A stretch of 64,000 nt of DNA from Arion vulgaris. Lineage: Eukaryota > Mollusca > Gastropoda > Stylommatophora > Arionidae. A program made the translations under genes and the position numbers. Shown piece by piece: positions 39,001-51,000 of this stretch; the first letter of the stretch is position 1; the number at the start of each line of letters is the position of its first letter. The notes under the pieces are model-generated. The model ran no database searches and was not told the origin of the DNA. It saw nothing but the letters and a program-made list of their open reading frames with translations. The stretch covers positions 43,194,306 through 43,258,305 of the forward strand of contig CM036755.1 in the NCBI GenBank assembly GCA_020796225.1. The letters are read 5' to 3'.

Positions 39001-42000
39001 TATGCAGGTTCCTGTGTAGACTAGGTCGAGAAGATAGTTGATAATATGAGATGATGATTTGTGCCTTGTATGCAGGTTCCTGTGTAGACTAGGTTGAGAA
39101 AATAGTTGATAATATGAGATGATGATTTGTATCTTGTATGCAGGTTCCTGTGTAGACTAGGTGGAGAAGATAGTTGATAATATGAGATGATGATTTGTGT
39201 CTTGTATGCAGGTTCCTGTGTAGACTAGGTTGAGAAGATAGTTGATAATATGAGATGATGATTTGTATCTTGTATGCAGGTTCCTGTGAACTAGGTTGAG
39301 AAGATAGTTGATAATATGAGATGATGATTTGTGTCTTGTATGCAGGTTCCTGTGTAGACTAGGTCGAGAAGATAGTTGATAATATGAGATGATGATTTGT
39401 GTCTTGTATGCAGGTTCCTGTGTAGACTAGGTTGAGAAGATAGTTGATAATATGAGATGATGATTTGTATCTTGTATGCAGGTTCCTGTGTAGACTAGGT
39501 CGAGAAGTTAGTTGATAATATGAGATGATGATTTGTGTCTTGTATGCAGGTTCCTGTGTAGACTAGGTCGAGAAGATAGTTGATAATATGAGATGATGAT
39601 TTGTGTCTTGTATGCAGGTTCCTGTGTAGACTAGGTGGAGAAGATAGTTGATAATATGAGATGATGATTTGTATCTTGTATGCAGGTTCCTGTGTAGACT
39701 AGGTTGAGAAGATAGTTGATAATATGAGATGATGATTTGTGCCTTGTATGCAGGTTCCTGTGTAGACTAGGTCGAGAAGTTAGTTGATAATATGAGATGA
39801 TGATTTGTGTCTTGTATGCAGGTTCCTGTGTAGACTAGGTTGAGAAGATAGTTGATAATATGAGATGATGATTTGTATCTTGTATGCAGGTTCCTGTGTA
39901 GACTAGGTCGAGAAGTTAGTTGATAATATGAGATGATGATTTGTGTCTTGTATGCAGGTTCCTGTGTAGACTAGGTCGAGAAGTTAGTTGATAATATGAG
40001 ATGATGATTTGTGTCTTGTATGCAGGTTCCTGTGTAGACTAGGTTGAGAAGATAGTTGATAATATGAGATGATGATTTGTATCTTGTATGCAGGTTCCTG
40101 TGTAGACTAGGTCGAGAAGATAGTTGATAATATGAGATGATGATTTGTGCCTTGTATGCAGGTTCCTGTGTAGACTAGGTGGAGAAGATAGTTGATAATA
40201 TGAGATGATGATTTGTGTCTTGTATGCAGGTTCCTGTGTAGACTAGGTCGAGAAGTTAGTTGATAATATGAGATGATGATTTGTGCCTTGTATGCAGGTT
40301 CCTGTGTAGACTAGGTCGAGAAGTTAGTTGATAATATGAGATGATGATTTGTGCCTTGTATGCAGGTTCCTGTGTAGACTAGGTCGAGAAGTTAGTTGAT
40401 AATATGAGATGATGATTTGTATCTTGTATGCAGGTTCCTGTGTAGACTAGGTTGAGAAGATATTTGATAATATGAGAGATGTGAGTAGAGATTTCAGAGA
40501 GAACTAATTAGTTGTATTTATCTATGTTCTTCTCCTTTCAACTCCCAATGGAGCACAGGTCTTCAACAAACTTCTTCCAGCTCTTCCTCTCTCTTGCCAT
40601 CCCTTCCAATTCTTTCATTGTTTTACCTATCCTTTTAATATCAGCCTCCAGCTCCCTTCTCCAGGTCTGTCTCGGCCTTCCCCATCTCCTCTTTCCCTGT
40701 GGGTTCCAAAACAGTGCCTGTCTTACAATGCTTCCTGTTGGTCTTCTCAATGTATGTCCTATCCATCGCCAACGTCTCTTCCTGAGCTCTTTCTCCACTG
40801 GTATCTGCTTAGTTCTTTCTCTGAGTTCCTCGTTTGTAATCTTATCATACCATCTCAGTCCCTCTATTCTACGTAAACGTCTATTTACGAAAGTCTACAG
40901 TTTTCTAATGGTTTCTTTTATTGTCATCTATATTCTCACATTGTACATTCTCACTATACATTTACACTCTGTCATGTGTGCCTCATTTGTAGGTTCCTGT
41001 GGAGTTTGAATTTATTAACAAACTTGATGATCCAACATACTCAAGACCGTGGTTGAAGGCCACACCATGCAAGTCCTATGTCCAGGCAGGTATGAGTCAC
41101 TACTGTGCATGTACAAACATACTATATGAACCTGTAAACTACACATTGAAACATATACTTCTACACATGTGTAGTTCTAGTAAGATCATGTAACAATTAT
41201 CATTAGTTATGTCTCTCTCTCAAGCTATATGTGTTTTTGTGTGTGGTCGCACGTGTGGTGCCTGGGCCCAAGGAAGCAAAGAATAGTACCACTGTGACCT
41301 ACAAGGCATGTCCTAAAAGATAACTGATGTAGTACTTAGGGAAGCTACGCTAGTAAATAAAAAGCAACACAGAAATCGAATATGCTGGCCTACTTGTATG
41401 CGCATAACGTGCACAACTTCCAATTGCTCTTAGGCTCAGATCACATACAAATCACACATGGTGGTTAATAAGTGGTCGATATGGAGTGTTTGAAGAAGAA
41501 GAAGAATAATGTGTGGTGTGTGTTTGTATGAGAAGGTGTTATGCTGTCACAATTGATTATTTCAAGTCGTAGAAAAATGTTGTATTTGCTGCTGTCACAT
41601 TCATTCTGCTCTTCTACTTCTTTCTTTACATCAAATGTTTATTCTTGTTGAATTTGTCATCTATACCTTACCAATCTCTCGCTCTCTCTTTTCTTGATTG
41701 TATTTTATTCTTGTTGAATTTGTCATCTATACCTTACCAATCTCTCGCTCTCTCTTTTCTTAATTGCATTTTATTCTTGTTGAATTTGTCATCTATACCT
41801 TACCAATCTCTCACTCTCTCTTTTCTTGATTGCATTTTATTCTTGTTCAATTTGTCATCTATACCTTACCAATCTCTCGCTCTCTCTTTTCTTGATTGCA
41901 TTTTATTCTTGTTCAATTTGTCATCTATACTTTACCAATCTCTCACTCTCTCTTTTCTTGATTGTATTTTATTCTTGTTGAATTTGGTCATCTATACCTT

Positions 42001-45000
42001 ACCAATCTCTCACTCTCTCTTTTCTTGATTGCATTTTATTCTTCATCAATATTTGTGAACTCAGTTATATTTCTCTTGTTACTTGAATCTTATTTGATCT
42101 CTTCTTAAGTTGATGTTCTTATCCTGACAGGGTCTTCTTGTGAAATCACTGTTGAGATTTATGTTGACAAAACAGCAGCTACAAAACTCAACTCTGGAGA
42201 TGAACAACTGGAAGACATTCTTGTCTTACATCTGACAGGAGGCAAAGATTCTTTTGTATCCTTTTAGTTTGCAGCTACAGTCGAAAAGTATTTTCTACTT
42301 TCTATCTCTATAGCATCAAATCATCTCATGTATCACCATTCTGTTATCTCTCGACAGTCCAAGTACTTTCTATCTCTATAGCATCAAATCATCTCATGTA
42401 TCACCATTCTGTTATCTAACGACAGTCCAAGTACTTTCTATCTCTATAGCATCAAATCATCTCATGTATCACCATTCTGTTATCTAACGACAGTCCAAGT
42501 ACTTTCTATCTCTATAGCATCAAATCATCTCATGTATCACCTTTCTGTTATCTCTCGACAGTCCAAGTACTTTCTATCTCTATAGCATCAAATCATCTCA
42601 TGTATCACCATTCTGTTATCTCTCGACAGTCCAAGTACTTTCTATCTCTATAGCATCAAATCATCTCATGTATCACCATTCTGTTATCTCTCGACAGTCC
42701 AAGTACTTTCTATCTCTATAGCATCAAATCATCTCATGTATCACCATTCTCTTATCTCTCGACAGTCCAAGTACTTTCTATCTCTATAGCATCAAATCAT
42801 CTCATGTATCACCATTCTCTTATCTCTCGACAGTCCAAGTACTTTCTACTTGATACACACACACCTCCCCTCCCGTGTTAAGTTATTCCCATCTCATATA
42901 GAAACCAAAGTGTATATCTCAAAGTTTCAATGGATACTAAACATATTTAGTTATAATATAGCACAACCAAATAATACAGTAGAACCAAGTGAAGAATCAT
43001 ATTTAGTTATAATATAGCACAACCAAATAATACAGTAGAACCAAGTGAAGAATTATATTTAGTTATAATATAGCACAACCAAATAATACAGTAGAACCAA
43101 GTGAAGAATCATATTTAGTTATAATATAGCACAACCAAATAATACAGTAGAACCAAGTGAAGAATCATATTTAGTTATAATATAGCACAACCAAATAATA
43201 CAGTAGAACCAAGTGAAGAATCATATTTAGTTATAATATAGCACAACCAAATAATAGTTGGAATGAAAAGTTATAATATTTAACTGGGTCAAGATCACTG
43301 TCAGTGGCAACTATCTGATCAGCACATTCGGCTCTTCTATAGAGGCCCTAGTTCAGATGCATGGACCAATCAGAGAAGTACCTGTAGCTGATCTCTTAGA
43401 GATTGTAAGTAGATTGTTTGTAGATTGTATGTAGTTAGTATCATAGATTTGTATAGTGTAAATAGATTGGATGTAGTTAGTATCATAGATTTGTATAGTG
43501 TAAATAGATTGGATGTAGTTAGTATCATAGATTTGTATAGTGTAAATAGGTTGGATGTAGTTAGCATCATAGATTTGTATAGTGTAAATAGGTTGGATGT
43601 AGTTAGTATCATAGATTTGTATAGTGTAAATAGATCATGTGTAGTTAGTATCATAGATTTGTATAGTGTAAATAGATTGGATGTAGTTAGTATCATAGAT
43701 TTGTATAGTGTAAGTAGATTATATGTAGTTAGTATCATAGATTTGTATAGTGTAAATAGATTGGATGTAGTTAGTATCATAGATTTGTATAGTGTAAATA
43801 GATCATGTGTAGTTAGTATCATAGATTTGTATAGTTTAAATAGATTGGATGTAGTTAGTATCATAGATTTGTATAGTGTAAATAGATCATGTGTAGTTAG
43901 TATCATAGATTTGTATAGTGTAAATAGATTGGATGTAGTTAGTATCATAGATTTGTATAGTGTAAGTAGATCGTGTGTAGTTAGTATCATAGATTTGTAT
44001 AGTGTAAATAGATCATGTGTAGTTAGTATCATAGATTTGTATAGTGTAAATAGAATGGATGTAGTTAGTATCATACATTTGTATAGTGTAAGTAGATTGG
44101 ATGTAGTTAGTATAATAGACTTGTATAGTGTAAATAGATTGGATGTAGTTAGTATCATAGATTTGTATAGTGTAAGTAGATTGGATGTAGTTAGTATAAT
44201 AGATTTGTATAGTGTAAGTAGATTGGATGTAGTTAGTATCATAGATTTGTATAGTTACCCAGTTATCATCTATCAGAGTTGTCAGTAGTTAGTTTAGTGT
44301 TATATATTTGTATGTTACGATCGCCTATGGTTGTACTGTGTTGTTTACACAGTATGTACTATTTGTAACTGCTACACCCACTGCCTTGTGGAGAGGGGCT
44401 CGGGAGAGCTAAAGGCTGGGGAGTAAACCCTGATCAAAAATCCCCACTGCGTTGTGGGTCAGCATGGTAATGCAGAAGGCTAGAGGAGTAAACGACCAAA
44501 ACTCCAGAGGGAGGGACCCTAAGACAGTTGATGGTTATGTGTGAATTCCTTGCCATCTTCTGGCATCTCCTGCAAACCCTGCTTGATTCCAAACTTATAG
44601 ACTTTGTCTTTCCTTTGAATGAAACAGTAGGGTAGAGAGGGGTTTGTGCAAAATGGGTAAGGCACATTCTCCATATCAGCTACCCAGGCTAGGCACAAAG
44701 AGAGAGGACACTTCAGCTTTGCTTAGGCAGTTACCTAGAAACAAGACAAATAAACCTCTTAGATTTGGCACATGGAACGTAAGGACCATGTGTCCCAGAC
44801 TTGTCAACCTAGACGCGACGAAAACAAAAGCCATGCCTTCGGGGACACTGATGGTGATGTTTTCATCCACACTAGATCTAATGGGTCACTCTTTAACTTG
44901 GCTCACGTAAGAAGCCAAGACAAAAACGACAGAAATTCTTCTCTATGACCTCCTTTTCGCTGACGATGCTGTCACAGTGAGACTACACTGCAATACTTAA

Positions 45001-48000
45001 TCAATAATTTGTCAAAGGCATGCGACCTATTTTCTCTATCTATAAGTATCTCCAAAACAGTTGTTTTTATGTCAGGGAGTTAACACAACAAATATCACTT
45101 TAAATGGTAACCATCTAACACCAGTTCAAAAATGTTGCTATCTTGGGTACTCCCAGCTCTCTTGATGAAGAAATCAACATTTGTAAAGGGAGTACGGTTA
45201 CTACATTCGGCAAACTATCAAAGCGAGCGTGGAACAACACAAAACTAACATTGCAGACGAAGATTCAAATATATCAAGCCTGTGTAATTAGTTCTTTACT
45301 ATATGGCTCAGAAACATGGACAGCCTACTCAAGACACAATAGGAGACTTAACATCTTTCACCTTCAGTGTCTCCGCAAGATAATGAACATCAGGTGGTAC
45401 GACAAGATAACCAACTCTGAAATACTGCAACGTGTAAACTTGCCTTCCATCATGGGCATGCTCAGCAGTAGACGGCTAAGATGGTTGGGGCATGTGAGAA
45501 GAATGGAAACTTGTCGATACCAAAACAAATGTTGTTCTATGAACTTTTGGAGGAAGAGGCACCAGGGCAGACCACTGTTCAGATATAAAGATATCTGTAA
45601 ATCCTCAATGAAAAACATTTCTATAGGTCCCAGCACATGGGAAAAACTAGCTGATGACAGAGTTGTGTGGAAAGCGATATTGCGCAAAGGGGCAGAGTCT
45701 TTTGAGAAGAGACTTATGTATGAGCTGAAAGACAAGAGACAAAGTGAAAACTCAGAAGTTGTCACAGTAAAACACTTACTAATTGACCATCTGTAAAGAT
45801 GAAAAAGGCCATTATATATACATATATATATATATAGATTTGTATAAGTGTACAGAGATGTCAGTAGTTAGATCAGTGTTGTAGATTTGTGAATCCAAGT
45901 GTACAGAGATATCAGTAGTTAGATCAGTGTTATAGATTTGTATGCAGGCACAGAGTCGTCAGTTGTCAGAGATCAGTGTTATCTTTTGTCAAAGTCATCA
46001 ATATTAAAGTCTGGATCATTGTCTTGTATAACGTTGATCTTTGAAAAGCATTGCTTAGCTAGAAACTTACCTGACAACTTCCTCATTGTACTATTTGTGT
46101 GTGTGGCTGTTTGATGCTAGAAACTTACCTGACAACTTCCTCATTGTACTGTTTGTGTGTGTGGCTGTTTGATGCTAGAAACTTACCTGACAACTTCCTC
46201 ATTGTACTGTTTGTGTGTGTGGCTGTTTGATGCTAGAAACTTACCTGACAACTTCCTCATTGTACTGTTTGTGTGTGTGGCTGTTTGATGCTAGAAACTT
46301 ACCTGACAACTTCCTCATTGTACTGTTTGTGTGTGTGGCTGTTTGATGCTAGAAACTTACCTGACAACTTCCTCATTGTACTATTTGTGTGTGTGGCTGT
46401 TTGATGCTAGAAACTTACCTGACAACTTCCTCATTGTACTATTTGTGTGTGTGGCTGTTTGATGCTAGAAACTTACCTGACAACTTCCTCATTGTACTAT
46501 TTGTGTGTGTGGCTGTTTGATGCTAGAAACTTACCTGACAACTTCCTCATTGTACTGTTTGTGTGTGTGGCTGTTTGATGCTAGAAACTTACCTGACAAC
46601 TTCCTCATTGTACTATTTGTGTGTGTGGCTGTTTGATGCTAGAAACTTACCTGACAACTTCCTCATTGTACTATTTGTGTGTGTGGCTGTTTGATGCTAG
46701 AAACTTACCTGACAACTTCCTCATTGTACTATTTGTGTGTGTGGCTGTTTGATGCTAGAAACTTACCTGACAACTTCCTCATTGTACTATTTGTGTGTGT
46801 GGCTGTTTGAAGCTAGAAACTTACCTGACAACTTCCTCATTGTACTATTTGTGTGTGTGGCTGTTTGATGGTAGAAACTTACCTGACAACTTCCTCATTG
46901 TACTATTTGTGTGTGTGGCTGTTTGATGCTAGAAACCTACCTGACAACTTCCTCATTGTACTATTTGTGTGTGTGGCTGTTTGATGGTTAATGTTTACAC
47001 AATAGTTGTATCACCATTTTCATAATTACCAACTGCTGCAGCTGTCATTTCTGAAATATGCATAATAGCTTTGTCTTTAATCTTGAAAGTCTTCAGCCAT
47101 GGATAGCATGCAGTTTTAATAAGCAAGTAAATGTCATCACAATCTAGATCTGATCAGTCTTCCACAGATTACTGATTTCAGACATCAGCTTAGTTGAACT
47201 CTTTTTTTTCTGTCTACTTATTCAGAATGTTTGTCATTTGTAACATATTGTAGGGCATTATTCTGTGATTGTCTTATCATTATTTACTCAACACACACTC
47301 ACACAACAACACAGCAACTTTTGAAATATGACTACACAACACACACACAGCACAACAACTCTTGAAATATGGCTACACAACACACACATAGCACAGTAAC
47401 TTTTGAAATATGACTACACAACAACTTTTGAAATATGACTACACAACACACACACAGCACAGCAACTCTTGAAATATGACTACACAACACACACACAGCA
47501 CAGCAACTCTTGAAATGTGACTACACAATACACACAGCAACTCTTGAAATGTGACTACACAACAACACAGCAACTCTTGAACTGTGACTACACAACAACA
47601 CAGCAACTCTTGAACTGTGACTACTCATCACACACACACACAACATAGCTGTTTTGCAATGTCACCACTCAACACTAAAAAAATAAACACACAAGATATT
47701 TGGTGACTTGTGAACAATTCAGCTGAGACTTTCCCTCTAACAACTAACAATTTGTGATGACTTTTTCTCTCCAGTAACATGGCCACACTCTTCTCATAAT
47801 GAGAAGACATGTACATATATACATCTATAGCAAAATTGATGTGTAACTATCTCTCCTATAATGGTTGTTTTATTGTTGTTTTTGTTAGGAACAGCCTGGA
47901 AGTCTAAGCAGATTAGACATATCACAAGATGGTGGTAGACTGTACATGGTCCCTAAGGAGATTTGGAAACTTGCTGACTTTTTACATAAACATGGATTGG

Positions 48001-51000
48001 ACAAAGTAATTGTTTATATTTAATCTTGTTGACATGTATATACATAAATATATTATGCAATAGAGATTTTTAAATGCATAGCACTCAAGAATCCTGTTTG
48101 GTTTTTAAAATATCATTATTTTATTTTGTGATATATTTAATATAAACTTTATCATAGAGGTTAGGTGCTCACCTCTTGTTCTAAAGGTAACCGGTTTGTT
48201 CCCTTGTGGAGCCATCTGCATATTTTTTTTACCAAAGATCCATGATCTTAATGTAGGCGAGATCGAGTTCCTAGTCCTTTTGGAGAAGGACTATAAACTG
48301 TAGGTCCTGTGTTCTATTTTAGCACATAAAAGAACCCTTGGCATGTCAAAATTGAGAAGATCAGGCTGGATAGCTGCTGCCCAGGCAAAATTCATTAGAA
48401 AACGATTACAAATAAAATTCCTACCAAATATCTTCATCATCTTCAAAATAACATCAGGGATCCTCTTTAGTGCTGCCGAGTTCGTACACTGCTGCCGAGT
48501 TTGTACACTGCTGCTGAGATCTTCCTGTGTAAGAAAGAGATCGGAACACACTAGTTACTCACCGAAGTGCAATGATGATGGTCCAATCAAACATGTATAG
48601 TAGAAATTTAGACAACTCAGGAATTTTGACTTTTTTATTTTATGTCTCTAGTTTGATATCTAAAAGTGCATGCTTGCATATAATATATTGATATAGAACA
48701 AACATAAGATTGAAACAAATATGTAGCTGAATCCATGCTTGCATATAATATATTGATATAGAACAAACATAAGATTGAAACAAATATGTAGCTGAATCCA
48801 TGCTTGCATATAATATATTGATATAGAACAAACATAAGATTGAAACAAATATGTAGCTGAATCCATGCTTGCATATAATATATTGATATAGAACAAACAT
48901 AAGATTGAAACAAATATGTAGCTGAATCCAAGCTTGCATATAATATATTGATATAGAACAAACATAAGATTGAAACAAATATGTAGCTGAATCCAAGCTT
49001 GCATATAATATATTGATATAGAACAAACATAAGATTGAAACAAATATGTAGCTTAATCCTGGTTGTGAGGTAGATAGAAAAACTGTTCTCAGCTTATGAT
49101 TAAATATGAAAATTGGAGCATATCCTTTACAGGACTTAGCCGTCAACCACAGTAAACAAATCCTTGATTTTCTAGGCAACACTGATACATTCAGTATTCG
49201 GCCATTGCTTTCTGAATGGTGGGGTCTATTTTTATCATTCACAAAAAATTCATGGACACAAATTTGCTTCCAAATTACCTGCTGTGAAATTTGAACCATG
49301 TTTGCTTGGGTTGTGATTAGATTATCATGATTAGAGTCTCCTAATAGCAGCTTGTGAGAGATGGAACACAACAACAACCTGTATCAGATATTATAAGGAA
49401 ACGAAGGTGGAAATATTTAGGTAGACGAAAAGAGACTAAATCGACAAGTCCCTTTGTATGGTCACCAGATAGGAAAAGAAAACGTGGAAGACCTAAGACC
49501 ATCCTACAAAGAATTATCCTACAGGAAAGTAAACTATTGGGATGTAAAACCATTCAAGATCTCCAACTGCTAGCAATGGACTGCATCACATGGAGCTCTA
49601 AAACCTCTGCTCTATGTGCTGTCTTTGGCACGAAAGGAACAAACTAATAGCTTGCTTCAGAAAATCCACCAGTAAGCCTCAAGTTTGGCTCCACTCTAGC
49701 TTCCAGCCCAAAATGGTTAGAGAACAAAAACTTTATACACACATTTGTTCACTCAGCTCTGATCTTCTTGACACACATCACATATATATATGTTTATCTT
49801 GTCTAGGAAGATTTGTTCCAACAACCAGGAAGAAACTCTGAGATTCAGCTTATCAGAGACTGCCTGGACACTGGAAAACCATATCAGATTCATATCCTTT
49901 TTATTCCCAAAGTGTAGAGCATTTACATTGATTAATACACTAACTAGCTAACAGTAAATCTTTTACTTTTGAATGGATTTATTATATTCTTCTTGTATTC
50001 TTATACATTACATAAGGTCAGCAAGCAATTTCTCCACACCTCTCTACCATGGGCAACTTGTTCAATCTCATCTATGGAATTGAGTTCAATATTTCTTGTG
50101 GAGAGGGCTCGGAGAAGCTAAAGGCTAGAGGAGCAAACCCTGATTGAAAATCTCCACTGCCTTGTGGGTCAGCACGGTAATGCAGAGGGCTAGAGGAGTA
50201 AACCTTGACCAAAAATCCAGAGGGAGGGACCCTAAGGCAGTTGATGGTTAAGTGTGTATTCCTTGGCATCTCCTGCAAACCCTGCTTGATTCCAAACGTA
50301 TAGACTTTGTCTTTCCTTTGGATGAAACAGTAGGGTAGAGAGGGGTTTGTGCAAAATGGGCAATGCACATTCTCCATATCAGCTGCCCAGGCTCGGCACA
50401 CGCCCGTGTGCTGCCGGGGCCCGCAAGGAGCAAAGAGTAGTACCACTGCGACCTACAAGGCATGTCGTAGAGGCGACTAAGGTGGGGTTTGGCGTAGGGC
50501 TGGCTACCCTATCCAGTAGAAAATTTTAGCCACAAAATCCAACCAACCATGAACAAGTCACATAAAAATAAAATAAAAACTGTGCCAGCCAAGAGGAAAG
50601 GAAGCTCTTCTAGAAGAGGTATGAAGCGATGCAGAGAAAGCCGCAAGGAGTCTACACCGCAGATTATCTTCCTTTCACCTAGGAAAAGCCCCAGAATTGG
50701 CACCTGGAATGTTAGAAGTATGTATCAAATGGGAAAGACAGCACAGGTTGTAAATGAGATGAAATTTCACGGGATTGGCATCTTGGGATTATGTGAAACT
50801 AGGTGGAATGGTGCAGGCAAACAACGTCTAAACACAGGAGAAACAATGCTGTTCTCAGGCCATATGGAAGAAAATGCCCCCATAGTGAAGGAGTGGCTTT
50901 AATGCTATCTAAAGAAGCGGAGACTGCACTAATAAAGTGGGAAGCAGTGAGTCCTAGGATAATCACAGCAACATTCAGAACCACCAAAAGAAAGTATTCT

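Noticed and set aside
43370..44288. Open frames of about 290 residues on both strands
   Set aside because: The 42-bp unit is 14 codons and stop-free both ways; no start context or homology.
45143..45796. 217-residue open frame as a host gene
   Set aside because: [14 protein letters not shown] and the shared 3' end with 53.6-53.8 kb show it is the C-terminal part of LINE A.
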